Positions 1 through 10,955 are shown, numbered from the stretch's first letter. The stretch is DNA of 64,000 nt from Trichomonas vaginalis G3 (GCF_026262505.1 NC_067203.1:5084001-5148000), one strand, 5' to 3'. Numbers and translations: made by a program. The notes: a model not told the origin generated them from the letters alone.

Positions 1-1122
1 CTTGAATGCGGAAGTTTGACCGACAAGAGTGCACCATACACTCTTGTCGATCTAAATGTATCTTACAATCAAAGACACTTTCATACAATCTTTTCGAAGT
101 TAAAAAAAAATTTAATTATTTCTTTCTTTTGTTTATTAAATCGCCTTACTCACGTACTAATCTCTTTTAGAGACTCTATCGAGCTATCCCCACATATAAA
201 CCTGTGACAATAATACATATTTACTCTCTTCATATTCTGATCTCATGACACATTATCGCAAAAACTATAATTATACAACACATCTCATAAAGTCTCATTT
301 TAGCCCTATCTAAGCGTTCAAAACCTATTTTCCACACGTAATCTGATTCTTCTGGCTCCGCTGATTCGATTTCTGCTGTCAGATCGTGAAAATATGCATC
401 ACATAAAGAGATAAACACAACTCAAAATTATTGCTTTTTTTTCAAATTGTCTATTCATCCATCTTTACATATTTATTATCTCCTCCGTTTCCCCTCACAA
501 ATTCTTTTAATTTTCTGAATAATACGTATAATAAAATGAATATCTCAAAAACTAAAACACAAAATTAATGTTGGAAAATGACTAGATATAATCTGAACTT
601 TTGAATTCATACATTTTTGGAAAAAATTGAATTTTCAAAAAAAGAGCTTATTTAGGTATGAACCTGAAGAGAAATTTTAAGGAAAATATTAAGTTGTGCA
701 ATTTGCATTTATCTCTTTATGTGATGCATATTTTCACGATCTGACAGCAGAAATCGAATCAGCGGAGCCAGAAGAATCAGATTACGTGTGGAAAATAGGT
801 TTTGAACGCTTAGATAGGGCTAAAATGAGACTTTATGAGATGTGTTGTATAATTATAGTTTTTGCGATAATGTGTCATGAGATCAGAATATGAAGAGAGT
901 AAATATGTATTATTGTCACAGGTTTATATGTGGGGATAGCTCGATAGAGTCTCTAAAAGAGATTAGTACGTGAGTAAGGCGATTTAATAAACAAAAGAAA
1001 GAAATAATTAAATTTTTTTTTAACTTCGAAAAGATTGTATGAAAGTGTCTTTGATTGTAAGATACATTTAGATCGACAAGAGTGTATTGTGCACTCTTGT
1101 CGGTCAAACTTCCGCATTCAAG
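1..1122. repeat. Large near-perfect palindrome (arms 1-415 and 708-1122)
   Basis: Bases 1-415 are the reverse complement of 708-1122 with no length difference: base 1 pairs with 1122 and base 415 with 708. I noticed only isolated mismatches, such as accatac against acaatac near the outer end. The spacer 416-707 (292 bp) is AT-rich and unique. The left arm probably continues beyond the window edge, because the right arm runs straight into the satellite at 1123. Such arms may be the ends of a foldback element or an inverted duplication; an assembly artefact at a contig edge is also possible. Confidence 0.9.
230..415 (-). other. Open reading frame in the palindrome arm, mirrored at 708-893 (+)
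   Basis: The same roughly 60-codon frame lies in both arms, on opposite strands, and starts with residues close to FISLCDAYFHDLTAEIES. Its acidic, helical first half faintly recalls the N-terminal region of trichomonad ankyrin-repeat proteins, but no ankyrin repeat follows. The frame continues into the unique spacer on each side with different first codons, so neither copy has a convincing start. It is probably a captured gene fragment rather than a working gene. I do not recognise a function. Confidence 0.25.
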
Positions 1123-1832
1123 TTATGAATGCGGAAGAGTGTCTCATTTGGGAGACATGCAGTGACAATGTCTCCCGAATGAGACATGCAGACCGACAAG
1201 AGTGCACAATACACTCTTGTCGGTCAAAGTTTTGCAACCATTCTGATTGCAAAGATTGTCTCATTCTGGGAGACATGCAGTGACAATGTCTCCCGGAATG
1301 AGACATGCAGACCGACAAGAGTGCACAATACACTCTTGTCGGTCAAACTTCCGCATTCATTATGAATGCGGAAGAGTCTCATTCTGGGAGACATGCAGTG
1401 ACAATGTCTCCCGGAATGAGACATGCAGACCGACAAGAGTGCACAATACACTCTTGTCGGTCAAAGTTTTGCAACACATTCTGATTGCAAAATTGTCTCA
1501 TTCTGGGAGACATGCAGTGACAATGTCTCCCAGAATGAGACATGCAGACCGACAAGAGTGCACCATACACGTTTGTCGGTCAAACTTCCGCATTCAAGTT
1601 ATGAATGCGGAAGAGTGTCTCATTTTGGGAGACATGCAGTGACAATGTCTCCCAGAATGAGACATGCAGACCGACAAGAGTGCACAATACACTCTTGTCG
1701 GTCGAAGTTTTGTAATCACATTGTGATTGCAAAAGATTGTCTCATTCTGGGAGACATGCAGTGACAATGTCTCCCGGAATGAGACATGCAGACCGACAAG
1801 AGTGCACAATACACTCTTGTCGGTCAAACTTC
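1123..1832. repeat. 120-bp satellite of nested palindromes (six copies)
   Basis: Six tandem copies are marked by GACCGACAAGAGTGCAC at 1191, 1310, 1428, 1547, 1669 and 1791, a period of 118-122 bp. Each unit holds three small palindromes: one around CTGGGAGACATGCAGTGACA and its mirror, one pairing GACCGACAAGAGTG with CACTCTTGTCGGTC, and one that alternates between a TTCCGCATTC..GAATGCGGAA type and a TTTTGCAA..TTGCAAA type. The alternation gives a higher-order period near 240 bp. The same ACAAGAGTG palindrome ends the large inverted repeat on its left. The short open frames across it follow the repeats and are not genes. Confidence 0.9.
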
Positions 1833-3222
1833 CTAATACAAAATTTGATTCCCTTATTATCTTCTTAACAAAACTTAAGATTTCAATAATACATCATGAA
1901 AACATTCATTTACTACATTCACACTGTTATTCCTTTCTATAAATTAACTCATTTAATAGAATCTTGTTTTTATATCTTATTATTTTCTCATAATACTTCT
2001 AATTCCTCTATTTCCTCTTCCACATAAAATTTAATTTTGTAATGCTATCATATACACTTAATGTTTTCAAATTTTCAGATTTAAATTTAATCTTTATTTT
2101 CATCATCATTTATAATCTTGTTCCTATAGTTATAATAAATTATCGTCAGATTCTAATATTTATGATTCTTACTACTCAATTCAATATAATTATGTTAGTC
2201 ACTCATATTCAGGAGAATAATTTAAAAATCTATAGCTCATATTTTGATAGTTATATATTTAGATGATATATATTGCAATTCCGGTTTCAACACGACCAAA
2301 TGCCAAACCAAGACAAAATATATATGAATTTTCAAAATATCGATTTACATTAGAATCTATATCTAATTTTATCAATACACAAGTAGGGAATGTTCAATAC
2401 ATCTTTGAGCAACGTGAATAGCACAATTTTATAGGATTATTTGTTGATTATATAAAATATAAGCCAAATCGAATCTGCTGTATAGTACTTTAGTTTATCA
2501 TTGAATGTTAAATGTGTTCAGATAAATATTTGAGTCAGATATCGCATTTTCTAATTTCAAAATTTATCTCATGAAGTTAGAATTTATTTGATCATACAAC
2601 ATCATGTTAGTCAAACTAGAGTTCAATGGCGATTCTAAAATGGAACAAATGCTTGTTTTATCAAAATGTTAAAATATTAATCTAAAAAACTTAATATCTA
2701 ACCAAACCATTCTAGAATTATTATATACAAGTATAGGCAATCTAAATGCACACAGAATTCGGAAAATTAAAAAGAATATTTATGAGATTATTAAATCTTA
2801 TGTAATTCAATGAAAAGTAGATAATATGAATATCTATAGGCTATATATCAACATATGAGTTTTTGGTTTGACCAATACTATACTAATGTGATCAAATTAA
2901 TCTGATTTCTTAGATTTTCATTTGAAGCATTTGCAGTAGTAGGGGTACCTTTATATATTAACATATTAAAAAATTGCGCTCCGATTCGCAGTTTCTTCAT
3001 GATTTTGAGATTGCATTAGATTTCGCGATGCAGAAAAAAATCACTTTAGATTCCCGTCAAACTCTAAGTATAAGCATATCTCTATATGTAGAAACTGTCT
3101 GCGCTATTTATTTCCCGGCTCAAAAAACCACGGTGTCTGTGTGAGGAAAATACCCATTTTAGGACCCTGGGTAGGGGGTCATGAAAATTTTCCAAGAGTT
3201 GGAAATATAGGGTAATTACAAA
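1833..3222. other. Gene-free AT-rich spacer
   Basis: I see no supported gene, RNA or repeat here. One 74-codon frame near 2042 is low-complexity and AT-driven. The stretch lies downstream of the minus-strand prominin-like gene. Confidence 0.6.
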
Positions 3223-5787
3223 TCAAATTAAATTATTTTTCACAAAATTCAGAAAAAAAGTAGAAAGAAAATATCTAAATAAAAAAATCTTTAATGAAGT
3301 TTCTTTGACAACAGCGAAAAAAAAATTATAAATAAAAATAACACACAAAAAGATTTGGTTTTTCTTAGAGTATCTTCTCTTGCGTCTAGCATTTCCTCCA
3401 GAGCTTGATGAGGATGAGAATGAAGAAGAGGATGATGAAGATGCCTTCCTATCTGATGATGAATAATCAGAAGAAGCCTTGTTCATCTTTCCTCCAGAAG
3501 ATGATGATTTATCATAATCATAGCTAGAAGACTCGTCATATGAAGATGAAACAGCATCAGGGTTCATCATGCCTTTCCTTCTGATGTAGATGAGGAGGGA
3601 AGAGATGAAAACAGCAGCAGCACCGAATTGGCACATGAAGAAGATAGCAGAAAGGGCATAAGATGTATTATATGTTACAATTGTTCCAAATAATGCAGCC
3701 AATTTAGATATTGGAGCAAGCTTAGCACCTTTGAATGCATCAACAAGATGGTTGACAGCTCCTGATGTTAAATTAGTTGTGGCGTTCAAGAAACGTTCAA
3801 GAGATGGGAACAATTCACCATTCCATGTGGCAAGGAAGTTTGAACTGTACTTATCGAAGATATTGGATTTGGCGGCGTTGTATGTATTTTGATACTTACC
3901 TGGAAGTATTTCATCGATATCTTTTGCAATTGCAGTAAGATCATCCTGCAATGTCTTCTTCTCATCAGGTGTCAATCCACTTTTTTCAATCTTGTCATTT
4001 GCATCTTCAACTTCTTTACTAATGTTCTTTGGATAGTTATCGTTTTCTTTGATATTATCTGGAAGTTGTTTCTTAGCTGGGCCAATAGCATCAGAGAAAA
4101 CTGAAGCAATACCTTCGTAAATAGTATTGTTGAACCAGTTAGAAATGTTGGCGCATCTCTCAAGAAGATGATCAGTGTTGAGAATCTTCTGGATATCGAT
4201 AACACTCATCAAAGAACTGTCACTCTTATCAGAATGAAGAATTGTATCCATTGGACTTCCCTTGATCTTTGTGAGATCGACAACGATTGGGTCAATAGAG
4301 ATTGTGATCGAAACATCATTGACCTTGACATCCTGTGAGAATGAGAATTCCAATGTTCCGTTCTGAGTCAAATCTGGAACGTAGTTAATAACTGTATCAA
4401 ATGACAAAACTGTTTCGTGGACAATGACGCAGACATAAGCGACGACGAAAGAAACAAGACCAAGAACCAAATATGCCAAGAAACCAGAGAAGAGGTGGCA
4501 GCATGGGCAGCAAGAAGCCTGGCAGCGAGAGCACTTGCTGTGGCCGCAGAAGATGCACCATGTTGAGGCAACGAGAATCAAGAAAGCGCCAGCACCTAAA
4601 CCAATGATACTATAAACTGGGTATTTGATTGCCTTGGCAATTTCAATAAGCTCTGTCATGTTTGGATTGACACCAAGTTGGAGTAACAGGATATTGAGGG
4701 TGCTAACTCCATCAGCCATGTTTGTGTATTCTTTGATATTATCATTAAGTTTCATATCCTTGATTTGATCGAGTTGGTCAACAAGTGGATCAGAAATTGT
4801 AGAACCAGTGTCATTCAACTGTCGAATACTGTCATCCATGGATTTAAGAGCATCATTAATATGATCCTTAACGCTTTGGATTTGTTCTGTGAAGTCAAGC
4901 TTTGGAATAGAAGATTCAACACGACAAATTTCTTTTGAGTCATTGTTATACTTCTGAACATGATACTTAAGTAATTCTAATGCATCAAAGAGATTTTGTG
5001 GATTGGAGTTTGTGGCAGGATCGTAGTTTTCAGAGTTAGTAACAGTGCTAACAACGCTGTTGTATCCATTTTTGAGACCGTTAACAATGGTTTTAACGAA
5101 GTATTTAATGTCATCTGGGACCTTATCAATGTAGGAAACAATGTCATCTAAAAGTGAATTGATGTTGTTGGAGAATGGAGTGATAAGGGAACTGTTGACT
5201 TCTGGGTAGACGGTGGCATAGGCATCTTCCAAATGAAGGGCTGTGTTGTATGTGCTTCTTACTGGGGAAATGATGAAGAAGAAGCAGATACCGGCAAGGA
5301 GATAAAGAGCTGAAGCAACTAACATGCAGCCCTTAGAACACCAGTTTGGCATTGAGGACTCCTTTGGCTTGCAGCAGCAGCATGTGAAAATGTAAAAGAG
5401 GAATAAAAGGAGGACCAAAATAAGGAAAATAATTAAGATGATGATTGCAAAGGCAGCTCCTACAATTAGACCAGTCAATTGTTTGGTATCTGAAACGTAA
5501 TCTTGAACATATTGAATTTTATCGGAGACATCAGCTTGGAAATCTGAAAAGAAAGAATTAAAGTCTCCTAATGATTTAACTGTACCTTTGTAAGGCTCGA
5601 GCATATCAATAAGATAATGAGAAGCATTGAAATTTGCGACAACTGGGAATCCAAAGATTGTTTTATTATCTACCATTTTGCCGATTTTTCCTTGGACCTT
5701 GACCCAGCCGTTGAATCCGGCGTAAAAGTTACTAGGATATGTTGGAAGTTCCCAACATAGAGACTGTGTAATAAAGAAGAGAAACAT
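3223..5787 (-). CDS. Prominin-like five-span membrane glycoprotein
   Basis: The 854-residue product has a cleavable-looking signal (FLFFITQSLCW), an ectodomain of about 90 residues, a first membrane span near residues 105-135 followed by a Cys cluster, and a second span near 155-180. A first large extracellular loop of about 210 residues rich in N-x-S/T follows, then two more spans (near 390-410 and 430-455) separated by a Cys-rich cytosolic loop. A second large glycosylatable loop with helical stretches leads to a fifth span near 730-755 and a Ser-rich, basic tail. This order of spans, loops and Cys clusters is that of prominins, which organise plasma-membrane protrusions and bind cholesterol. 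The ATG at 5785-5787 is chosen because the preceding in-frame codon is TTG. The last roughly 50 residues are very AT-driven and hydrophobic after a natural-looking basic end (RRKRRYSKK), so an older stop may have been lost. Confidence 0.7.
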   Translation of the reverse strand: MFLFFITQSLCWELPTYPSNFYAGFNGWVKVQGKIGKMVDNKTIFGFPVVANFNASHYLIDMLEPYKGTVKSLGDFNSFFSDFQADVSDKIQYVQDYVSDTKQLTGLIVGAAFAIIILIIFLILVLLLFLFYIFTCCCCKPKESSMPNWCSKGCMLVASALYLLAGICFFFIISPVRSTYNTALHLEDAYATVYPEVNSSLITPFSNNINSLLDDIVSYIDKVPDDIKYFVKTIVNGLKNGYNSVVSTVTNSENYDPATNSNPQNLFDALELLKYHVQKYNNDSKEICRVESSIPKLDFTEQIQSVKDHINDALKSMDDSIRQLNDTGSTISDPLVDQLDQIKDMKLNDNIKEYTNMADGVSTLNILLLQLGVNPNMTELIEIAKAIKYPVYSIIGLGAGAFLILVASTWCIFCGHSKCSRCQASCCPCCHLFSGFLAYLVLGLVSFVVAYVCVIVHETVLSFDTVINYVPDLTQNGTLEFSFSQDVKVNDVSITISIDPIVVDLTKIKGSPMDTILHSDKSDSSLMSVIDIQKILNTDHLLERCANISNWFNNTIYEGIASVFSDAIGPAKKQLPDNIKENDNYPKNISKEVEDANDKIEKSGLTPDEKKTLQDDLTAIAKDIDEILPGKYQNTYNAAKSNIFDKYSSNFLATWNGELFPSLERFLNATTNLTSGAVNHLVDAFKGAKLAPISKLAALFGTIVTYNTSYALSAIFFMCQFGAAAVFISSLLIYIRRKGMMNPDAVSSSYDESSSYDYDKSSSSGGKMNKASSDYSSSDRKASSSSSSSFSSSSSSGGNARRKRRYSKKNQIFLCVIFIYNFFFAVVKETSLKIFLFRYFLSTFFLNFVKNNLI

Positions 5788-7532
5788 CAAACTTTAAGAT
5801 TGTTGACGATAAATTTCCTCTCAAAAACATAAAATAAAAATTGGAATATATTAGATTGGTGATTAGGATGAAAAAGTTATATGAGAATTAACCATCGAAA
5901 AATAGGGGTCTCAAAAACCTAGTGTTTTTGAATAAGAAATTTCGGTTTGGATAACTATATTTCTAGAATTATGTTATTTTATAGTATTTATAGATTTTAT
6001 GAATTGGGTTTTGAAAAATATCACCGAAAAAAATTTTCAATGCTTTCAATGGACTTTCTTTCATATCTAACAAAAAAATCAATATTGTCCTGCATGAAAT
6101 ATGAAACGATTAAACGTGTATTTTAGCATTCGATGAAGAAGAATAGCGAATTTGATAGAGTAGGGGTAATTTTAGCTAAAAGTGACACACCCGTGAAGGG
6201 TGTGATTACCGATCGTCACTTTTAGCTAAAATTTGGGTTTGCCGAATTTGATATACATTTGAATTTTGAATTAAATTGTAATTATCAGTACCCATTTGAT
6301 AAATAGTAAAAGATGTTTATTTTCCAGAAAAAAAGACGTTAAATTTCTGAGACAATCTGTCGCTCGGGTTCTATAAATCCATCATTGTCTGCTATGTTGA
6401 AGCCATTTAATTAATCATTTAAATTGCCAATTGATAAAATGGATATTTGCCATATTGCCATTCTGGAATACGTGATTATTTTATAAATTATTTTATTTTG
6501 AAGCTTCCGAACCAAAAGGCAAATCTTTGGATTATTAGTCCTTTATAAATCCTTTTAGAATAAGTTCTTAGAACAACGGGTTTATCCAAAAAAAAGCTGT
6601 TTGAAAAGCTGTAAGGTGTAGCAATATTAACTTAGAAAGCTGTTAATAAGATGTTATATCAAAACTTTAGATTCTTATAATTGGATATTTTATTAACAAT
6701 TTGAGCTACAAAACTTTAATTTGATATTATGCATTCTGATCTTTATTTGATATTACAGTGACAAGAAATATATATATATCAAGTCAATACTGAAAAAAAA
6801 AAATTATAGTGATGCAAAATTGTTCGGATTGACTCTGATTATTAACGAAAGCGTAATTCCACTTAAAATGAGTTCAAGAAAATAATATGTGTGGATTATG
6901 ATCCAAATTTTAATAATTTTGACAAAAAATAGTTGTCAATTTATTATTGGTTCCATTACTAAACATACATTAATGAGCTATTTTTAATTTTAAACCGTAA
7001 TATACATTCAAAAATATAAAAAAAGAAAAGAAAACATTTCAACGAAATAGAAGTTAGATACGTTTCCAAAAATATTTTTTTCCAAAACAATATATTTGAA
7101 TACTTTGAAAGCAAGAAATTGAATGAGAATTCAACTTGAAAATAGAATGATATTTGAACATCTTATAGATATAAAGTTAATTTTAGAAATCGATATGGTC
7201 ACAATTTTATTTTTGAAAAACTCAATTAAACTGCAATGGTTGTGTGATTGTTTGGCAAATATTTTGTAATTATTTATTGATCGTAATTTGAAAGTGCTTA
7301 AAAAATCATGTTAACAGATATTGTTTATTTATATGATTTATATTAAATCGATCGATATATTTCTAATGTCACATTTTTTCTTTTCAATCGAAATTCATTA
7401 ATAGTTAATTCACAATATCTCATTTACCACGTTATTATTTAGCAATTAACGTGAAATTGTAGACTTCTCAAAAAAATCAATATATGTAAACTTTTCATAA
7501 CAGAACTTTTTTGAGATTCTAATTTGTTTGTT
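5788..7532. other. Long AT-rich intergenic region
   Basis: This spacer separates the divergent prominin-like gene and the gene at 7533. Apart from the compact palindrome at 6168-6233 I see only homopolymer-rich AT sequence, with no open frame of note. Both promoters presumably lie here; I could not pick a clear initiator motif for either. Confidence 0.6.
6168..6233. repeat. Compact 66-bp nested palindrome
   Basis: Perfect 19-bp arms AATTTTAGCTAAAAGTGAC (6168-6186) and their reverse complement (6215-6233) enclose a second small hairpin, ACACCC-gtgaa-GGGTGT. It stands out from its AT-rich surroundings and could be a miniature foldback element or a structured regulatory site. No clear target duplication flanks it. 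Confidence 0.7.
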
Positions 7533-8645
7533 ATGCTAGAAAATCAAATATTTTTAGCTAACACGTCAAAGATCTCTCTTAACGAAAGTGCAATCCAGGA
7601 GAATTCAAATCAGCATAATAGTCCTTACGAAAAAAATTCGATTCATTCTCCAATTTCTTCTAGAAACAAGTAAAAGGGCTCGAAATCCCAATTAAAACTA
7701 AATAAGCGTAAAGATAAATATGCAAAGCTTGATAAATCCATCGTGAAGCTTACAATCGAAGAACGTTATCCTTCAGAAGATTCAGAAAGTGATAGTTCTT
7801 CTGATACAGGTGATGAATTAATCTTTAACTCAATGATGAACGCCTTAAAGAGCAAACCAATTAGAACAAGGAAACGGATAAACACTCGAGCAAATACAAG
7901 TTTAGCAATTCCAAAAGTTGAAAACTTAATATCTGTAAAAGAACCTAATAGTCCACCGTCAAAGCATCTGATTAATAGATCAATGCGCAAAAGAAGCTTG
8001 GTTAATTTTTCGGTCAAATCTATTGATGCATCAGACTCTCCAACTAATGTAGAACATCTTAACCTTCAGAGCATATTACCGAAATATAATGATTACATAT
8101 TCACTTCAGAGCATAACAAATTAGGTTTAACAACACACGCTTCTTACAAAATTAAGCAAGGAGAATATACTCTATTTCGTGCAAAGCAGAAAGATAGAAG
8201 TATTAAGGTTAATTCTCCTATTTTCATCAGTTCCGGAACAAAATCGCAACAAAATACTAGCAAACACGTAGGAATTTTCATGGCATTTAATAAAACAACA
8301 GAGTTCGCACTTTCTGATATTCAGGATAACGTTCAATACTCTTCAGAACAGATTAAGGCAAATATTCAAGAAGATCAACTTTCTCTTTCCCTTAGAATAC
8401 ACACACCAAGAGATAAGTTGGAAATCCAAGGTAATTACTCTCCCAGAGAACCTTCGGATTCAAACAGAACGGTTTCATTTGTTGACAAGGCCTCAAATAT
8501 TGAATACATTACGTTAACGTACGTTTCGGATACAACTTGGTCCATACGCGCCATCGATGATATAGATCCCAAGCAGCTCTTATCGCTGGCAATTGTAGTT
8601 GATCATTTTTCTCGCATTGCGAAGAAGAAATCTGCTTTTGTATAG
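7533..8645 (+). pseudogene. Host gene of unknown function with one in-frame TAA
   Basis: From the ATG at 7533 the frame runs 46 codons, meets a TAA at 7671-7673, then continues in the same frame through 22 sense codons to a GTG at 7743 and on to the stop at 8643-8645. The part before the TAA is Ser/Asn-rich and coding-like, so the two parts look like one gene of about 370 codons with a single premature stop. A sequencing error or an allele-specific change is equally possible. The N-terminal half is acidic, Ser-rich and disordered. The C-terminal half (from about LPKYNDYIFTSEH) looks beta-rich and ends in a hydrophobic helix (QLLSLAIVVDHFSRI), an arrangement reminiscent of tubby/LOR-like barrels; that is only a resemblance. 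No trichomonad-type intron consensus removes the stop. Confidence 0.5.
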
Positions 8646-9322
8646 ATATTATTTTCTGTATTAATTTATTTCGGTTGTTTTTATATTTAGTGAATAAATT
8701 TTGTTTGTTTTCTTATTACGATTTTTATTAATCATCGTAAATATTTCGATCAATGAAATTTTGTAAAAGATTTGTGTTAATGAAGTATGTCGCTAATCAT
8801 TGTATGATTGGGTAAATTGTTTCTATATCTATTAACTTGGATTGATATAGAATATCTAAAACAATAAAATTTTGAAATGACTTTGAAGGGCTATTGATTG
8901 AATGTATAGTATAAATGCCCTAATGTAATTGATTCTTATGTTCCAAAATGAACAAAAATTATATTTTCATTTTTTTTTATATTAAATTGTCAGACTCGTG
9001 TTTGTTTAAGTGGTAAATGATCCATTGGTGGGTAGCTATTGTCTTTAGTATACATATGATTGCCGGGTCGCAGATATTTCTCTTTCTCCAGATATAGTCA
9101 TTTGGAAAACAATATATGTTTATCCATGTTTCCATGTCAAGTAATATAAAGTTTGTGAGAGTAAAGTGATAATGTTCTCACGGCTGTCAGCCTCTAGCGG
9201 ATAAAGTAATTTTGTATGATTCATATTTTAATAAATTTTTATCGTCTCTTCAGAATTATCCGCCTATCAAGAAAGATTGATTGTTTTCATTAGTATATAT
9301 AATACATAATTTTCTCAAAAAC
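8646..9322. other. Intergenic spacer
   Basis: AT-rich DNA between two co-directional host genes. I see no gene. A tRNA-like patch near 9000-9080 was considered and dropped. Confidence 0.6.
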
Positions 9323-9327
9323 TCATA
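9323..9327 (+). promoter_or_regulatory. Possible initiator (TCATA) of the EF-hand gene
   Basis: TCATA lies 12 bp upstream of the ATG at 9339 and fits the trichomonad initiator consensus TCA(Y)(W), with transcription expected at its A. The very short leader is typical of trichomonad genes. A five-base match in AT-rich DNA can be chance. Confidence 0.35.
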
Positions 9328-9338
9328 TAAAAGTGTCA

Positions 9339-9791
9339 ATGGCAAAGAATACTTGTATCTTTACTCCTGCCCAGCTTCAGGAATTCAAACAACAGTTTGA
9401 AGATTTGGATGCTGACGGAGATGGAAAGCTCGACCGTGAAGAAGTTGGTGAAATATTACAATGGGAAGCGAGCTACGTTGACAGATTGATGGTTGTTCTC
9501 CTTTTCGAAAAATACGATAGAAACAAAGATGGTGTCATTAGCTTCGACGAGTTTTTAGATTTTTGCGAGCATGCATGCTCAAGAGATCAAGACTTACTCT
9601 TGAGAGAAATATTTGCTATTTGCGATGTCGATCACAACCAGCAGCTTGATCTTAACGAAGTCATCTGCCTTGGAAAATTAATGGGCGTTGATGTTACTAA
9701 AAATGACGCAATTGCTACAATTGATAGTCTCGATAGGAACCGCGATAAGGTTATTAATATTACCGAATTCTTATCTATCCTTCATCAATAA
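9339..9791 (+). CDS. Four-EF-hand calcium-binding protein (calmodulin/centrin type)
   Basis: The 150-residue product has four EF-hand loops: DADGDGKLDREE (24-35), DRNKDGVISFDE (60-71), DVDHNQQLDLNE (96-107) and DRNRDKVINITE (132-143). The first two are canonical with Gly at position six. The last two lack that Gly but keep the acidic positions, so they may bind calcium more weakly. Length and spacing match the calmodulin/centrin/calcineurin-B group, so a calcium-responsive regulator of a target protein is expected. The start is the ATG at 9339; a GTG two codons upstream is not needed. Codon use is less AT-biased than in the Polinton genes that follow, as expected for a host gene. Confidence 0.9.
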   Translation: MAKNTCIFTPAQLQEFKQQFEDLDADGDGKLDREEVGEILQWEASYVDRLMVVLLFEKYDRNKDGVISFDEFLDFCEHACSRDQDLLLREIFAICDVDHNQQLDLNEVICLGKLMGVDVTKNDAIATIDSLDRNRDKVINITEFLSILHQ

Positions 9792-10478
9792 AATATTATT
9801 AGACTACTTCTTCGAATAAGAAGAAAAAAAAAATTAAAGATAACAAAAGTTTTTTAATTTTTAAAACCAATGTATTTTATATTCTATTGCAGTAGTATAG
9901 TTTTTGTTGGAATGCACTAATTCTGTCTTTACATGTGATTCCTTGTTGTCACTTTTTTCTGAGTGTTGTGCTCAATTTATCTCATCTTAATATATTTCAG
10001 CGAGTAGCTTAGAACAAATCAAAGAAATGGTATATCAAAGATTCTTTTGCAATATAATTTAAATAAATATCGATTTGGAATATGAATGTCATAGAATTGA
10101 TGTTTTGCAATTGTTGTTCTGCTTCCTATATATCTTCTATGGATATCTTTTATGTCTGTGGCTTTTATTTCCTGAGATATAGTGAACTCATTGTGGGAAT
10201 TGTTGAATTTCCTGAAAACTCGGCAATTTTTATTTTCAAAAATCGAGTCAGATATGAATGTGAATTTTGGTGACACTCTCATTTTTGAGGTCGGTATTAT
10301 GAAAATATTAATTGAAGTCTTACTCATAAGAAGCATGAAAGGCATTATCCAGTAATCGGCTAGTAAGCTTCAAGATAATTTCGGAAATTACTTTGTGTTG
10401 CTCTTTCTTCATTCCATGAGGCAACTATGTAGCAATTTCGTATTAATATTTTTAGTGAGTATGAAGATCGATGGCTGT
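9792..10478. other. Spacer up to the Polinton 1 insertion site
   Basis: AT-rich host DNA without a supported gene. Two overlapping short frames on opposite strands (10019-10345 and 10082-10273) have no recognisable content. The last six bases before the element, GTAAAT at 10479-10484, are the left target-site duplication. Confidence 0.55.
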
Positions 10479-10484
10479 GTAAAT

Positions 10485-10910
10485 AGTAGTAGGATAGGAA
10501 GGGTTGTGTGACTTTTTTTGTTACGTCTATATATAGATGAAAGTATATTTTCACATCTTCTATATATAGATGATATAAAAATTTTTTCTTACGTTTTTTA
10601 AGTCATGAATTCGTAAGAAAGCGCGACATTATTAAATAAATTAGTAATAAATATTATATACTAAACACATTTTAAAAAATTAACATTAATTTTAAAATAA
10701 TTTATTTTTTATCTTTTATAAAAGAAGCTATATATAGATGATATCAGATATTCCGCGATTAATTAAACATTGTTTAAATCCTGAATGGAATCAATGGAGT
10801 CATAATCAAAGACCTCATAAACGAGTAAAAGAAATTAGAAATAATTATTTTCATGAATGAAAGATTCACTACCATAATGAAATAAAAAATAAAAAAATAA
10901 ACTTTAAAAA
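10485..10910. repeat. Left terminal inverted repeat of Polinton 1
   Basis: This 426-bp end pairs with 29782-30675 on the right; the right copy is longer because it holds a full-length version of the gene inside the repeat. The box CTATATATAGATGA occurs three times within the repeat (near 10527, 10559 and 10728) and may be a binding site or promoter. Shared parts of the two arms are nearly identical. Confidence 0.9.
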
Positions 10911-10955
10911 TTCATGTCTCACATTTTTGAATAATTTATTTTTATTTTGTATGAA

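Noticed and set aside
416-707. Possible hairpin RNA gene in the palindrome spacer
   Set aside because: Only AT-rich unique sequence; no promoter or conserved structure visible.
1035-1942. Several open frames on both strands over the satellite
   Set aside because: They follow the palindromic repeats, translate to low-complexity Cys/His/Arg-rich text and have no independent support.
8995-9080. Possible tRNA gene (GTGGTAAATG and GGGTCGCAGAT patches)
   Set aside because: No acceptor stem or proper B box could be drawn; the spacing is wrong.
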